Positions 24,789 to 35,326 are shown, counted from the first letter of the stretch. The stretch: DNA of 46,907 nt from Gammaproteobacteria bacterium (GCA_003247835.1 QJYB01000072.1:1-46907), one strand, 5' to 3'. Made by a program: numbers and translations. Notes: generated from the sequence alone by a model not told the origin.

Positions 24789-26711
24789 ATGGGTGTATTT
24801 GAGCACTATCAGGAACGATTCGATGCAGCCCTAGAAGAAGAGCTGTCCCTCCAGGAATATCTCGAACTCTGCAGATCGGATCCGAGCGTCTACGCAACAG
24901 CCGCCGAGCGGTTGCTGCTGGCGATCGGAGAGCCGGAATTCGTCGATACCTCCAAGGATCCGAGACTGTCGCGGATCTTTTCCAACAAGGTCATCAAACG
25001 CTACCCGGCGTTCGGCGAGTTCTACGGCATGGAGGAGGCCATAGAGCAGATCGTCTCGTTCTTCCGACATGCGGCGCAGGGACTCGAGGAGCGTAAGCAG
25101 ATTCTCTATCTGCTGGGGCCCGTCGGCGGCGGCAAGAGTTCTCTGGCCGAGAAGCTCAAGGCGCTCATGCAGCGCATGCCGTTCTATGCGATAGCCGGCT
25201 CGCCCGTGAACGAATCGCCGCTCGGTCTGTTCGACCCCGTCGAGGACGGAGCCATTCTCGAGGAGGAGTACGGCATTCCCGCACGCTATCTGCGGGGTGT
25301 GATGTCACCCTGGGCGGCGAAGCGCCTCAGGGAGATGGGTGGCGACATCACACGCTTCAAGGTGGTGAAGAAGCATCCCTCACTGCTGAATCAGATTGCG
25401 GTGGCCAAGACGGAACCGGGCGACGAGAACAACCAGGACATTTCGGCGCTCGTCGGGAAGGTCGACATCAGAAAGCTCGAGGACTTCGAGCAGAACGATC
25501 CCGATGCCTACAGCTTCTCCGGCGGGCTGTGCAAGGCGAATCAGGGTCTCCTGGAGTTCGTCGAGATGTTCAAGGCGCCGATCAAGGTGCTGCACCCGCT
25601 GCTCACGGCAACCCAGGAAGGCAACTACAACGGCACGGAAGCCATCGGAGCGATTCCGTTCGACGGTATCGTCCTCGCTCATTCCAACGAATCCGAGTGG
25701 CAGACGTTCCGGAACAACCGCAACAACGAGGCCTTCATCGATCGCGTCTACATCGTCAAGGTGCCCTACTGCCTGCGGGTCACCGAAGAGGTGAAGATCT
25801 ATGAAAAGCTGATCACCGACAGCTCGCTGCACAGCGCACCGTGCGCGCCGGATACGCTGAGGATGCTGGCCCAGTACTCGGTGCTGTCCCGGATCAAGGA
25901 TCCGGAGAATTCGAACGTCTACTCGAAGATGCGCGTATACGACGGCGAGAACCTGAAGGACACGGATCCGAAGGCGAAAAGCCTCCAGGAATATCGTGAT
26001 GCGGCCGGTGTGGACGAAGGCATGAGCGGTCAGTCGACGCGTTTCGCGTTCAAGATCCTCTCGAAGGTCTTCAACTTCGACGCGACGGAAGTGGCGGCCA
26101 ATCCGGTCCATCTCATGTACGTGCTGGAGCAGCAGATCGAACAGGAGCAGTACGATCAGGAAACGCGCGAACGGCTGCTGCGCTACATCAAGGAGTACCT
26201 GGCCCCGAAATACGTGGAGTTCATCGGTAAGGAAATTCAGACTGCGTACCTGGAGTCCTACTCCGAGTATGGCCAGAACATCTTCGACCGGTACGTCACC
26301 TATGCGGACTTCTGGATTCAGGATCAGGAGTACCGGGACCCCGAAACGGGTGACATTCTCAACCGGGCCGCGCTGAACGAAGAGCTTGAGAAGATCGAGA
26401 AGCCCGCGGGAATCTCCAATCCGAAGGATTTCCGCAACGAGATCGTGAACTTCGTGCTCCGCGCCCGGGCCAATCACAATGGCAGCAACCCTTCCTGGCT
26501 CAGCTACGAAAAGCTGCGCACCGTGATCGAGAAGAAGATGTTCTCGAACACGGAAGACCTGCTGCCGGTGATCAGCTTCAACGCCAAATCCTCCAGCGAG
26601 GAGCAGCGCAAGCACGACGACTTCGTCGCCAGGATGGTGCAGCGTGGTTATACGGAGAAGCAGGTCCGGCTGCTGGCGGAGTGGTATCTCCGTGTGCGCA
26701 AGTCGCAGTAA
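24789..26711 (+). CDS. prkA: PrkA-family serine protein kinase/AAA+ protein
   Basis: A 640-aa homologue of E. coli YeaG and Bacillus PrkA. The N-terminal AAA+ domain has Walker A LLGPVGGGKSSLAEKL (about residues 109-122). The C-terminal half (YTEKQ...LLAEWYLRVRKSQ end) belongs to the PrkA domain. Reported activities in the family differ: a kinase in E. coli and an ATP-dependent protease in Bacillus, so the biochemical label is uncertain. It starts the conserved three-gene operon prkA-yeaH-spoVR, associated with starvation and stationary-phase stress. Confidence 0.95.
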   Translation: MGVFEHYQERFDAALEEELSLQEYLELCRSDPSVYATAAERLLLAIGEPEFVDTSKDPRLSRIFSNKVIKRYPAFGEFYGMEEAIEQIVSFFRHAAQGLEERKQILYLLGPVGGGKSSLAEKLKALMQRMPFYAIAGSPVNESPLGLFDPVEDGAILEEEYGIPARYLRGVMSPWAAKRLREMGGDITRFKVVKKHPSLLNQIAVAKTEPGDENNQDISALVGKVDIRKLEDFEQNDPDAYSFSGGLCKANQGLLEFVEMFKAPIKVLHPLLTATQEGNYNGTEAIGAIPFDGIVLAHSNESEWQTFRNNRNNEAFIDRVYIVKVPYCLRVTEEVKIYEKLITDSSLHSAPCAPDTLRMLAQYSVLSRIKDPENSNVYSKMRVYDGENLKDTDPKAKSLQEYRDAAGVDEGMSGQSTRFAFKILSKVFNFDATEVAANPVHLMYVLEQQIEQEQYDQETRERLLRYIKEYLAPKYVEFIGKEIQTAYLESYSEYGQNIFDRYVTYADFWIQDQEYRDPETGDILNRAALNEELEKIEKPAGISNPKDFRNEIVNFVLRARANHNGSNPSWLSYEKLRTVIEKKMFSNTEDLLPVISFNAKSSSEEQRKHDDFVARMVQRGYTEKQVRLLAEWYLRVRKSQ

Positions 26712-26725
26712 TCGGGCTGGTGGAT

Positions 26726-26748
26726 TGGAAGGTGCGTTGCGCCTTCCA
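26726..26748 (+). other. Intercistronic hairpin prkA-yeaH
   Basis: TGGAAGGTG (26726-26734) pairs with CGCCTTCCA (26740-26748) around loop CGTTG; nine pairs, one G-U. It lies in the 51-bp gap between prkA and yeaH, just before the GAGGGGG ribosome-binding site. There is no T-run, so it is more likely an mRNA stabiliser or processing site than a terminator. Confidence 0.55.
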
Positions 26749-26762
26749 GAGGGGGTTACGTC

Positions 26763-28031
26763 ATGTCGTACATCGTCGATCGACGGCTGAACGCCAAGAA
26801 CAAGAACACAGTCAACCGTCAACGCTTTCTCGAGCGGTACAAGAAGCGCATCAAGAAGGCGGTTTCCGATGCGGTGGACAGCCGCAGCATCACCGACATG
26901 GACCGGGGTGAGGAGGTCAGCATCCCTGCGGAGGACGTCTCGGAGCCGGTGTTCCATCATGGCAGCGGCGGGCGTCGCAGCGTGGTTCATCCGGGTAACA
27001 GGGAGTTCGTGCAGGGTGACCGGATTCAGCGCCCGGAAGGGGGCTCCGGCGGCGGTGGTGGCGACGGCGACGCGTCCAACAGCGGTGACGGTCAGGACGA
27101 GTTCGTATTTCAGCTCACCCAGGAGGAGTTCCTCGAGTTTCTCTTCGACGATCTCGCGCTGCCGAATCTCACCAAGCGCGCGCTGAAGGGAAATGCCAGC
27201 TACAAGTACGAGCACGCGGGGTTCACCCACGACGGTGTCCCTGCCAAGCTCTCGGTGCTGCGTTCCATGAAGGCCGCCAAGGCGCGGCGAATTGCGCTGT
27301 CAGGCGAGTCCCGCCGACTGCTCAAGGCGGCAGAGGCGAAGCTGGAGGAAGCGCAGCAGCAGGGTGACGAGTTCACCAGCCGTCGGCTGCTGCAGGAAAT
27401 CGAGTTGCTGCGCCGGCGGATCGGCCGTGTGCCGTTTCTCGACACCAACGACCTCCGCTACAACCTGCACCTCAAGCGGCCGGTGCCGACGTCCCAGGCG
27501 GTGATGTTCTGCCTGATGGACGTCTCTGGTTCCATGGACCAGCAGATCAAGGACATCGCCAAGCGTTTCTATCTGTTGCTCTACATGTTCCTGAAGCGCC
27601 ACTACGAGCGGACCGAGATCGTCTTCATCCGTCATCACACCGTGGCGAAAGAAGTGGATGAGCAGGAGTTTTTCTACTCACGGGAAACCGGCGGCACGGT
27701 GGTCTCCAGCGCGCTGAAACTGATGAAGGAAGTGATTGCCGCCCGGTACTCGCCGAACGAATGGAATATCTATGGTGCACAGGCTTCCGATGGTGACAAC
27801 TGGAACGACGACTCACCCATCTGCCGGAAGATCCTGGAGGAGGATCTCCTGCCGCTGGTCCAGTACTTCGCTTACGTGGAGATCACCAAGCGGAATCATC
27901 AGGCGCTCTGGCGGGAGTACGAGCGGGTCGCGGCCCGTTATCCGGAGACGTTTGCGCAGCGTCAGATCACCGACGTCGGCGACATCTTTCCGGTGTTCCA
28001 CGATCTGTTTCAGAAGAGGGATGCGGCATGA
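26763..28031 (+). CDS. yeaH: YeaH/DUF444 family protein
   Basis: A 422-aa protein of the DUF444 family, the constant partner of PrkA and SpoVR. The N-terminal [34 protein letters not shown] is highly basic. A glycine-rich linker ([13 protein letters not shown]) follows at about residues 93-105. The C-terminal half contains a von Willebrand A-like domain with a MIDAS-type [10 protein letters not shown]. Its molecular function is unknown; by context it acts in the PrkA stress pathway. Its stop overlaps the spoVR start (ATGA). Confidence 0.94.
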   Translation: MSYIVDRRLNAKNKNTVNRQRFLERYKKRIKKAVSDAVDSRSITDMDRGEEVSIPAEDVSEPVFHHGSGGRRSVVHPGNREFVQGDRIQRPEGGSGGGGGDGDASNSGDGQDEFVFQLTQEEFLEFLFDDLALPNLTKRALKGNASYKYEHAGFTHDGVPAKLSVLRSMKAAKARRIALSGESRRLLKAAEAKLEEAQQQGDEFTSRRLLQEIELLRRRIGRVPFLDTNDLRYNLHLKRPVPTSQAVMFCLMDVSGSMDQQIKDIAKRFYLLLYMFLKRHYERTEIVFIRHHTVAKEVDEQEFFYSRETGGTVVSSALKLMKEVIAARYSPNEWNIYGAQASDGDNWNDDSPICRKILEEDLLPLVQYFAYVEITKRNHQALWREYERVAARYPETFAQRQITDVGDIFPVFHDLFQKRDAA

Positions 28032-29545
28032 GCACGAAGCGACAACCGCTTTCCACGGGCAGCGCCTGGACGTTCGAGCTCATCGACACATATGACCGGG
28101 AGATCGGCCGTATTGCCGAAAGCTTCGGCCTGGACACTTATCCGAACCAGATCGAGGTCATCCGCTCGGATCAGATGCTGGACGCCTACGCTTCCATCGG
28201 CATGCCGATCGGCTACAACCACTGGTCGTTCGGCAAGCACTTCGTCGATGTCGAGCGCAGCTATCAGAGCGGGGCCATGGGCCTCGCCTACGAAATCGTC
28301 ATCAACTCGAACCCCTGCATCAGCTATCTGATGGAAGAGAACACCATGACCATGCAGGCGCTGGTGATCGCGCACGCCTGCTATGGTCACAACTCGTTCT
28401 TCAAGGGCAACTATTTGTTCCGTACCTGGACTGACGCCAGCGCCATCATCGACTACCTGCTGTTTGCCAGGAACTACGTGGCGAGCTGTGAGGAACGTTA
28501 CGGCGTCACCGAGGTGGAAAAGATACTGGATTCCTGCCATGCCCTGATGCACTACGGCGTCGATCGGTACAAGCGCCCGTATCCGATCTCTGCCGAAGAG
28601 GAGAAGCGCCGTCAGGCGGAACGGGCGGAGTATGTGCAGCGGAACATCAACGACCTGTGGCGGACCCTGCCCAAGGCCCGGGCCGTGGACGAGGAGGAGA
28701 AGGTCTGCTTTCCGGAAGAGCCGGAAGAGAACCTGCTGTACTTCGTCGAGAAGCACGCGCCGCTGCTGGAACCCTGGCAGCGCGAGATCGTCCGTATCGT
28801 TCGCAAGGTGGCGCAGTACTTCTATCCGCAGCGGCAGACGCAGGTGATGAACGAAGGCTGGGCGTCATTCTGGCACTACACGCTGCTGAATCGACTGTAT
28901 GACGAAGGCCTGGTGACGGATGGCTTCATGATGGAATTCCTCGCATCACATACCGCCGTCCTGTTCCAGCCTGGGTTCGATCATCCGGGCTATTCCGGAA
29001 TCAATCCCTACGCACTGGGGTTCGCGATCTATTCCGATCTGAAGCGCATGTGCGAGCACCCCACCGACGAGGACCGGGAGTGGTTTCCGGACATCGCCGG
29101 TGCCAGCTGGCTCGAGGTTCTGCCCGGGGCGATGCGCGACTTCAAGGACGAATCGTTCATTCAGCAGTTCCTGTCTCCGAAGGTGATGCGGGACTTCCGG
29201 CTGTTCGGCATTCTGGATGACGATGCGGATTCCGAGATCGAGGTGCGGGCCATCCACGACTACAACGGCTACCGTCGTGTCCGCGAGCTGCTCGCCAGCC
29301 AGTACAACCTGGGTGACCGGGAGCCCAACATCCAGGTGACACGTGTCAACCTGAGGGGCGATAGGAGCCTGACCCTGCGCCATACCCAGCACGAACGCAG
29401 ACCGCTTTCGGACTCGACGGACGAGGTGCTCAAGCACCTGCACCGATTGTGGGGCTTTCCCGTTCTGCTGGAGTCGACCTGGCAGGACGAGGTGGTGGGA
29501 ACGCATCGCTGTCCGGCGCAGGAAGCCGGACAGGATGCGGCATAG
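28028..29545 (+). CDS. spoVR: SpoVR family protein (YcgB-like)
   Basis: A 505-aa SpoVR-family protein, third member of the prkA-yeaH-spoVR operon. Characteristic stretches are [67 protein letters not shown] and [13 protein letters not shown]. In Bacillus the family is linked to spore cortex formation, but in non-sporulating proteobacteria its role is stress related and unclear. Conserved His residues in HACYGHN and W-A-S-F-W-H-Y suggest a metal-binding site; this is an inference. Confidence 0.94.
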   Translation: MSTKRQPLSTGSAWTFELIDTYDREIGRIAESFGLDTYPNQIEVIRSDQMLDAYASIGMPIGYNHWSFGKHFVDVERSYQSGAMGLAYEIVINSNPCISYLMEENTMTMQALVIAHACYGHNSFFKGNYLFRTWTDASAIIDYLLFARNYVASCEERYGVTEVEKILDSCHALMHYGVDRYKRPYPISAEEEKRRQAERAEYVQRNINDLWRTLPKARAVDEEEKVCFPEEPEENLLYFVEKHAPLLEPWQREIVRIVRKVAQYFYPQRQTQVMNEGWASFWHYTLLNRLYDEGLVTDGFMMEFLASHTAVLFQPGFDHPGYSGINPYALGFAIYSDLKRMCEHPTDEDREWFPDIAGASWLEVLPGAMRDFKDESFIQQFLSPKVMRDFRLFGILDDDADSEIEVRAIHDYNGYRRVRELLASQYNLGDREPNIQVTRVNLRGDRSLTLRHTQHERRPLSDSTDEVLKHLHRLWGFPVLLESTWQDEVVGTHRCPAQEAGQDAA

Positions 29546-29548
29546 GAC

Positions 29549-30106
29549 TCACTCGTTGCCGAGCCGGATGTCGTAATAGGGGTAGGTAGCGCCACCGTAG
29601 TAGTTGGCCGACGCGTCGTAGCCACCGAGCAGGTCGAGCCCGCCCGGGCTCTTGTCGGGCATGATCGGGTCCGGCTCCTCGGACTCGGATTCAGCCTCTG
29701 TAAGGATCGTCTGGCTGCCGTCACCGACGCGCAGATCCGGTGAGTCCGTGAAGACCTCGTAGGTCAGCGTTTCTCCGTCGGGATCCTGCACGCGTATCCG
29801 TATCGTGCCGTCCGGTATGATCACCGAATAGCTGAGCACCAGAATGGAGAAGCTCAAGCCGGTCTGCTCCAGAACGAAAGCCAGGTCGACGATCGCCCAG
29901 TCCCCTTGAGGATTTACAACCTGCACGCGGGAACCTTCCTCGAGGCTCAACGTGGGATGCTCACCCAGAACCTGGTTGTAAGCGTAGTTGCCGTAGTCCC
30001 GGGGGTGGTCGTCCACGCTTCTGCAGGCGTTGCAGGGAATGACGGCGATGTCTGCGAGCGCTGTGGCGCTGTATACGATGCTGAGAATGATCAGGAGGCT
30101 ACGCAT
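29549..30106 (-). CDS. Exported protein of unknown function
   Basis: A 185-aa protein with a signal peptide (MRSLLIILSIVYSATALA) and a mature part starting near DIAVIPCNACRSVDDHPRDYGNYAYNQV. The CNAC pair could form a disulphide but is not CXXCH, so not haem c. The centre is beta-rich, and the C-terminus is acidic and Gly/Tyr-rich (GGYDASANYYGGATYPYYDIRL). I recognise no family. It overlaps the upstream gene by eight bases, so the two are one operon. It is convergent with spoVR, with only three bases between the stops. Confidence 0.7.
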   Translation of the reverse strand: MRSLLIILSIVYSATALADIAVIPCNACRSVDDHPRDYGNYAYNQVLGEHPTLSLEEGSRVQVVNPQGDWAIVDLAFVLEQTGLSFSILVLSYSVIIPDGTIRIRVQDPDGETLTYEVFTDSPDLRVGDGSQTILTEAESESEEPDPIMPDKSPGGLDLLGGYDASANYYGGATYPYYDIRLGNE

Positions 30107-30878
30107 TTTCGATTGCCTCCCCGATCGACATGTCGCCGGTCACCTCGGTCTGCAGCTCGGCCATGCGTTGAAGGATCAGTCTGGCATTGGAGCGGACCGT
30201 GTCGATCTCCTGCTGATCGACATCGGCCTTACGTAGTGCACGCTCCAACCTGCGGGAATCGAACCGTTTGTCGCCCAGCGTCTCACCGATGACGCTGAAC
30301 ACGAGCATCTGCTCGAGGTTCCTGACGATCGGTTTTCCATTCTCGCTGAGGTAGGCGTAACGGGTGCCGATGGCTTTGCGGAAGATTTCCGCATCGGCGG
30401 AGAGCGCGGCCGACCGGTAGAGGAGGCCGAGTCCGAACCGTTCCTCTTGAGGGTTCTCGGAGACGATCAGTCTCAGCCCGAGCGTCCCGGCGGCGTGGCT
30501 GTCGCCATAGGCCAGGCTGGCCAGCGTGTCGCTGTCCAGGCTGTCGTAGACGTCGACCTCCTGAATGGGGTCGCAGCCTGTGGCTTCGATCAGCTCACCG
30601 GTACGGGAGTCGGGAGTGAAGGTCGTGGTTGGGACGCATTGGTGCTGGTCGTTTTGCACGTACCACACAGGACGTTCCGCCGGCGTTTCTTCACCCGTTG
30701 AAGAGGTCTGGCTGGCACTGCGTGTGGAGACCACGGCGTCGCGGGTGGATTGCGATAGCTGCTGCTCTGTGGATTGGGAGAGTGGTGCGATGTTCTGATC
30801 GGTACGCTCGATGATCCGCCAGCCGATCAGTGCGGCTGCGGCGATGGTGATCGCCAGGATCGTTTGGACTCTGTTCAC
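30099..30878 (-). CDS. Membrane-anchored protein of unknown function
   Basis: A 259-aa protein. One N-terminal membrane helix (QTILAITIAAAALIGWRII) is followed by a low-complexity Ser/Gln/Thr linker of about 50 residues and a soluble domain. The domain begins around PVWYVQNDQHQCVP, contains two Cys that may pair (HQCVP and TGCDP), and ends in a helical charged region. The soluble part is therefore probably periplasmic. No family recognised. The start region is divergent from cca. It is probably translationally coupled to the exported protein downstream. Confidence 0.7.
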   Translation of the reverse strand: MNRVQTILAITIAAAALIGWRIIERTDQNIAPLSQSTEQQLSQSTRDAVVSTRSASQTSSTGEETPAERPVWYVQNDQHQCVPTTTFTPDSRTGELIEATGCDPIQEVDVYDSLDSDTLASLAYGDSHAAGTLGLRLIVSENPQEERFGLGLLYRSAALSADAEIFRKAIGTRYAYLSENGKPIVRNLEQMLVFSVIGETLGDKRFDSRRLERALRKADVDQQEIDTVRSNARLILQRMAELQTEVTGDMSIGEAIENA

Positions 30879-31125
30879 TGCTTCGCTCCTTTACTCGAGG
30901 GGCTGGTCAGTTCAGCACCGCGACCTGCGCTTGCATGAAGGTCGCTGTCCGGGCGGATTGTGCGAGCCGTAGGATGCATCGGGCGCGAGATCGTGCCGAC
31001 AGCGACGCCGACAGGAACCGCGCGTCCATTGTGTGATGTAGCTCTCCACTGGTCTGTAGGAAATCGGATCTGTGCTAGGCCATGTGCTCCGCGCAACCGG
31101 CGCGGCGCTCTGCTAACGTCGGTGC

Positions 31126-32208
31126 ATGGACGTTTATCTGGTGGGTGGCGCTGTCCGGGACGAGCTGCTTGGACGCGCGGTGACGGAGCGTGACTGGGTC
31201 GTGGTCGGCAGCACGGCCGACGAGCTGCTTGCCGCGGGATACCGCCTGGTCGGCAGGGACTTTCCCGTGTTTCTGCATCCGCAGACGGGAGAGGAGTACG
31301 CGCTCGCGCGCACCGAGCGGAAAACGGGTCCCGGTCATCAGGGCTTCGAGGTCGACGCGGACCCTTCCGTCACCCTGGAGGAGGATCTGCTGCGCCGGGA
31401 CCTGACGATCAATGCCATGGCCAGGACCCCAGACGGTCTGCTCATCGATCCGTTCGGCGGCAGGGCGGATCTGGATGCACGTGTGCTTCGACACGTTTCC
31501 GCGGCATTCGAGGAAGATCCGCTGCGCGTGTTCCGGGTAGCCCGGTTCGCCGCCCGGCTTCCCTCGTTCCGGGTCGCCGAGGAAACTCTGGACCTCATGA
31601 CCCGGATGTCGGATCGGGGCATGCTCGTGGAGCTGTCCGCGGAACGGATCTGGATCGAGCTCAGCAAGGCCCTGGAAGGTCCTGCTGCAGAGCGGTTCAT
31701 CGCCGTGCTGAAGGCGTGCCGTGCGCTCGAACCCTGGTTCCGGGAGTTCGAGTCCGTCACCCCCGGGAATCCGGCCGGTCTCGAAACCACCACACAACGT
31801 TTTGCGGCTTACACGAGCCCGCTGGACGCTCACGCGCTGGAGTCCTTCTGCGATCGCCTGAGAGCCCCGAAGGCGTCCGCCCGACTGGCCATCTGGGTGG
31901 TACGGCATGGCGCGGTGGTTGCGGCCTGGCGGGAAGCCGATGCGGATGCCCTGTACCGGGCGCTGGCGGAAAGAGGTGCGTTCCGGCCGGACGGCGACCT
32001 GAACGATGCGCTTACCGTGATCGAAGCGCTGCATCGTGTGAGCCTCGATGACCTGCGAGACGCGATCGGGCGCATCAGAGCCGATGTCCGCCCTGATGTG
32101 TTGCAGGCCCAGGGTCTCGAGGGCAAAGCCCTGGGTGAAGCACTGGATGGCGCGCGAACTGCCGCCCTGGAAGCGGCTCAGCTCGTCAGGGGAACTCGAG
32201 ACTCGTGA
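31126..32208 (+). CDS. cca: CCA tRNA nucleotidyltransferase
   Basis: Adds or repairs the 3'-CCA of tRNAs. The 360-aa class II enzyme has [13 protein letters not shown], the metal site written here as ERDWVVVGS (E. coli has D21-x-D23; here the first position is Glu), [36 protein letters not shown] and the [16 protein letters not shown] brain-like motif. It ends near 360 aa and has no HD phosphohydrolase domain, unlike the E. coli enzyme of about 412 aa. Its 3' end overlaps that of the convergent amidase by 23 bp. Confidence 0.94.
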   Translation: MDVYLVGGAVRDELLGRAVTERDWVVVGSTADELLAAGYRLVGRDFPVFLHPQTGEEYALARTERKTGPGHQGFEVDADPSVTLEEDLLRRDLTINAMARTPDGLLIDPFGGRADLDARVLRHVSAAFEEDPLRVFRVARFAARLPSFRVAEETLDLMTRMSDRGMLVELSAERIWIELSKALEGPAAERFIAVLKACRALEPWFREFESVTPGNPAGLETTTQRFAAYTSPLDAHALESFCDRLRAPKASARLAIWVVRHGAVVAAWREADADALYRALAERGAFRPDGDLNDALTVIEALHRVSLDDLRDAIGRIRADVRPDVLQAQGLEGKALGEALDGARTAALEAAQLVRGTRDS

Positions 32209-33775
32209 CGAAGGTGGGTTCCGGGATGGGCGGCAGCGCCTGCTCGAGGGCGTAGGCCATCTGGATGAGCTCGGGTTCAGATTGTGGTCGTCCGACCAGA
32301 CCGACGCTGATGGGCAGCCCGTCCACCATGCCGGCCGGTAGGACAATGCTCGGGTAGCCGGAGATGGCGGCGAGGTAAGCGGTACCGCCGAAGTTCGACG
32401 AGTCGCCATTTACCCAGTCAGTTTTCCATGCGGGCGCGTTCACGGGCACGAGCAGCGCGTCGAGCTCCTGCGTGGTGAACAGCGCGTCGAGATCTTCCCG
32501 GAGACGCGTCTGGACGAGGGCCAGGTCCTCGGCATACTGCGGGTCCTCCAGAGTGCCCATGGCTTCGGACTCGATGAATACGCTCTGACCGAAAATTGGC
32601 ATGGCGGTATCCGCGTGGGCGTCGTTCCAGGCAATGAGATCCGCCAGGCTGTCCCGATCAGGCGGCAGTCCACGGTCTGCGAGATAGCGGTTCAGCCCGT
32701 CCCGGAACTCGCGGGCGAGGATGCGATAGGACGCCGGCCAGAATCCGTCGGGCGGTGAGTAGTCGACGGGATCCACCAGGGTGGCACCGATCTCCGAGAG
32801 GAGTTCCACCGATCGGGCGTACACCGCTTCGACCTTGGGTCGCGTACCGGCGCCGCGGTAGGAACGGTAGATGCCGATGCGCTTTTCCTCGAGGCGCGTG
32901 CCGTCCGGGTCGGGCATCAGCGAGTCGAAGCGGGCGTCCACCGCACCCGGGTCCGCGTCGTCCCGGCCCAGCATGGACTCCAGCAGCAAAGCCGCACCGC
33001 TCACGGTGCCCGCCATGGGGCCGGCGGTGTCCTGGGTGTGCGAGATGGGTGCGATGCCGGAGCGGCTGACCAGGCCCACCGTAGGTTTGATGCCGACGAC
33101 ACCGTTCAGGCTGGCCGGGCAGACGATGGAACCATGGGTCTCCGTACCGACAGCCAGGGGTACGAGGCGTGCAGCCACCGCGACCGCGGAGCCGCTGGAG
33201 GAGCCGCAGGGGTTCCGGTCCAGCACATAGGGATTGCGTGTCTGTCCGCCCATGCCACTCCAACCCGAGGTGGAGTTGCCGTCCCGGAAGTTGGCCCACT
33301 CCGAGAGGTTCGCGGTACCCAGAATGACGGCACCGGCGGCGCGCAGCCGCTCTACGAGGAAGGCATCCGATGCCGCCCGGTAGTCGGCGAGCGCGAGCGA
33401 ACCTGCACCGGCGACGAGACCGGCGACGTCGATGTTGCCCTTGATCAGCACGGGCATGCCGTGAAGCGGGCCGACCGGACCGGACGCGGCGAGCCGGGCA
33501 TCCAGGGCAGCGGCCTCGTCCAGCGCTACCGGGTTCAGTTCCAGCACCGCCCGCAGTCGGGGGCCGTTTCTGTCCAGCGCATCGATCCGGTCGAGGTAGT
33601 ACCGCGCCACCACAGTGGCGGTGAGCTCGCCGCTGGCAAGTTTCCGGGCCAGCTCCGGTGCGGAATTGTTCATGGCTTCGACCTCGGCCGGCGGTTTGGA
33701 GCATGCAGCCGTCAGCAGAAGGGCTGTCAGAAGTAAGGTACCCGGAAGGCGGCCGCGCGCGGGAAAACGATTCAT
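32186..33775 (-). CDS. Lipoprotein amidase-signature hydrolase
   Basis: A protein of about 529 aa. The N-terminus [27 protein letters not shown] has a lipobox (LTAAC), so it is probably a lipid-anchored periplasmic or outer-membrane enzyme, unusual for this mostly cytosolic family. The amidase triad is visible: lysine in [28 protein letters not shown], and the nucleophile in [16 protein letters not shown]. Start chosen at the ATG at 33775, in ATGA overlap with folB, rather than 78 bp upstream. Substrate unknown; secreted relatives act on peptides or N-acyl amides. Its position replaces the usual folK or plsY neighbours. Confidence 0.88.
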   Translation of the reverse strand: MNRFPARGRLPGTLLLTALLLTAACSKPPAEVEAMNNSAPELARKLASGELTATVVARYYLDRIDALDRNGPRLRAVLELNPVALDEAAALDARLAASGPVGPLHGMPVLIKGNIDVAGLVAGAGSLALADYRAASDAFLVERLRAAGAVILGTANLSEWANFRDGNSTSGWSGMGGQTRNPYVLDRNPCGSSSGSAVAVAARLVPLAVGTETHGSIVCPASLNGVVGIKPTVGLVSRSGIAPISHTQDTAGPMAGTVSGAALLLESMLGRDDADPGAVDARFDSLMPDPDGTRLEEKRIGIYRSYRGAGTRPKVEAVYARSVELLSEIGATLVDPVDYSPPDGFWPASYRILAREFRDGLNRYLADRGLPPDRDSLADLIAWNDAHADTAMPIFGQSVFIESEAMGTLEDPQYAEDLALVQTRLREDLDALFTTQELDALLVPVNAPAWKTDWVNGDSSNFGGTAYLAAISGYPSIVLPAGMVDGLPISVGLVGRPQSEPELIQMAYALEQALPPIPEPTFVTSLEFP

Positions 33776-34137
33776 CGGACGTCCATATCCTCGACAGGCC
33801 GGCTGGTCCGGACACCCACCTGGCGGGTGCGGGGCAGAGCGGCCGGCTTGCACACCTCCACCTCCAGTCGGCGCATTGTGCCATCGAAGAGCGCATCCGC
33901 GAGCCGTTCCGCCAGTGTTTCGATGAGGTGGAAACGGCCTGCCGCGGCGATCTGCTCGATCTTCTCGGCAAGCGCCACGTAGTCGACTGCGTGGTCGAGT
34001 TCGTCACCAGCCGCCGCGTCACGGAAGCTCGTTTCGATCTCCAGGCTCACGAGCAGACGCTGACGGCTCTGCCGTTCGTCGGGATGGACGCCGATCACGC
34101 ACTCGACGGGCAGCTCACGGATGAACAGCGTTCCCAT
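33772..34137 (-). CDS. folB: Dihydroneopterin aldolase
   Basis: Folate pathway enzyme of about 121 aa that splits dihydroneopterin to 6-hydroxymethyl-dihydropterin and glycolaldehyde; many homologues also epimerise. The motifs LFIRELPVECVIGVHPDERQSRQRLLV, ELDHAVDYVALAEKI and FHLIETLAERLAD (with the catalytic region) match the family. Start taken at the ATG at 34137, 18 codons inside a longer open frame, to fit family length. It is seven bases downstream of tsaD and overlaps the amidase start by four bases. Confidence 0.93.
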   Translation of the reverse strand: MGTLFIRELPVECVIGVHPDERQSRQRLLVSLEIETSFRDAAAGDELDHAVDYVALAEKIEQIAAAGRFHLIETLAERLADALFDGTMRRLEVEVCKPAALPRTRQVGVRTSRPVEDMDVR

Positions 34138-34144
34138 GCCTGAC

Positions 34145-35164
34145 TCACCCCGGTGCCAGCGCGGGCAGTTCGGCCATGGGCCACCGCGCACGGACGGCGA
34201 TGACGTGCTCGGTGCGCTGGCCGGCGAGCAGACGCTGACAGCCGGCGTAGGCGATCATGGCGCCGTTGTCCGTGCACAGCGCCGGCGCGGGATAGAGCAC
34301 GCGTGCATCGAGCCGATCTGCCAGGGCGCTGCGCAGGCGCCGGTTCGCGCTGACCCCGCCGGCCATCAGCAGTGTCGTGCACCCGGTTGCCTCGAGCGCG
34401 CGACGGCACTTGATGACCAGCGTATCGACCACCGCCTCTTCGAACGCTCTGGCAATATCGGCCCGGTCCTGTTCTGAAAGAGGCTCCGTGGCCGAGACCG
34501 TGTTCAGCGTGAATGTCTTCAGGCCGCTGAAGCTGAAGTCGAGCCCGGGACGATCGGTCATGGGTCGGGGAAAGGTGAACCGCCCGGGATCGCCGGTTTC
34601 GGCGCACCGTGCCAGAGCGGGCCCACCAGGATAGTCCAGGCCGAGCATCTTCGCCGCCTTGTCGAACGCCTCGCCGGCCGCGTCATCCACGGACTCACCC
34701 AGCATTTCGTAGGCGCCGATGCCCGATACCCTGACGAGCTGGGTGTGGCCGCCGGAGACGAGCAGGGCCACGAAAGGCAGCTCGATGTCACCTCCGGCGC
34801 CGAGCAGCGGTGCGAGCAGGTGGCCCTCCATGTGGTGAACGGCGATGGCCGGTATGCCGAGGGTCCAGGCCAGGGTCTGACCGAAACCAGCGCCCACCAT
34901 CAGCGCACCCACCAGCCCCGGTCCCGCCGTGTAGGCCACCGCATCGAGTTTCGACAATGGGACACTCGATTCGTCCAGAATGTTGCGTATAAGTGACACC
35001 AGCCGCCGTACGTGATCCCGGGAAGCGAGCTCGGGCACGACGCCGCCGTAGTCCGCGTGCAGATCGGTCTGGCTGTGCAGTGCTTCGGCCAGCAGACCGC
35101 ACTCGCTGTCATAGAGGGCGACACCGGTTTCGTCGCAGGAGGTTTCGATGCCGAGAACGCGCAT
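34145..35164 (-). CDS. tsaD: tRNA N6-adenosine threonylcarbamoyltransferase
   Basis: Transfers threonylcarbamoyl to A37 of ANN-decoding tRNAs, with TsaB and TsaE. The 339-aa product has [33 protein letters not shown], the metal-binding [23 protein letters not shown] and the [10 protein letters not shown] segment of the ASKHA fold. Start chosen at the ATG at 35164 (31 codons inside the open frame). It is divergent from rpsU, a conserved arrangement. First gene of tsaD-folB-amidase. Confidence 0.96.
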   Translation of the reverse strand: MRVLGIETSCDETGVALYDSECGLLAEALHSQTDLHADYGGVVPELASRDHVRRLVSLIRNILDESSVPLSKLDAVAYTAGPGLVGALMVGAGFGQTLAWTLGIPAIAVHHMEGHLLAPLLGAGGDIELPFVALLVSGGHTQLVRVSGIGAYEMLGESVDDAAGEAFDKAAKMLGLDYPGGPALARCAETGDPGRFTFPRPMTDRPGLDFSFSGLKTFTLNTVSATEPLSEQDRADIARAFEEAVVDTLVIKCRRALEATGCTTLLMAGGVSANRRLRSALADRLDARVLYPAPALCTDNGAMIAYAGCQRLLAGQRTEHVIAVRARWPMAELPALAPG

Positions 35165-35254
35165 GGGCGCGCAGTGTACCCGTTTTTCAAACCCTTCCAC
35201 CGGCGTGCCCGTCCGCCGGCGTTCACCGGACGTCAGCCGGTGTGAAATGCCTGC

Positions 35255-35276
35255 CAACGCCTTGCTTTCGGCGTTG
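35255..35276. other. Hairpin in the tsaD/rpsU divergent region
   Basis: CAACGCC (35255-35261) and GGCGTTG (35270-35276) form a perfect 7-bp stem with an 8-nt loop, between the divergent tsaD and rpsU genes and just upstream of the rpsU promoter. Its role is unknown; an operator or transcript element are both possible. Confidence 0.4.
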
Positions 35277-35297
35277 ATCTTTACTGGCGAACTCTTT

Positions 35298-35326
35298 TTG
35301 CAATGCGGTTTTGATCCCAGTAGAAT
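35298..35326 (+). promoter_or_regulatory. Sigma70 promoter of rpsU
   Basis: TTGCAA (35298-35303) is followed after exactly 17 bp by TAGAAT (35321-35326), a strong housekeeping-type match. The predicted start near 35333 gives a leader of about 23 nt before the rpsU ATG at 35356. Confidence 0.8.

Noticed and set aside
25380-27230. Long minus-strand open frame of 616 codons opposite prkA/yeaH
   Set aside because: Antisense shadow of two well-supported genes; product is rich in Arg/Leu/Val with no domain.
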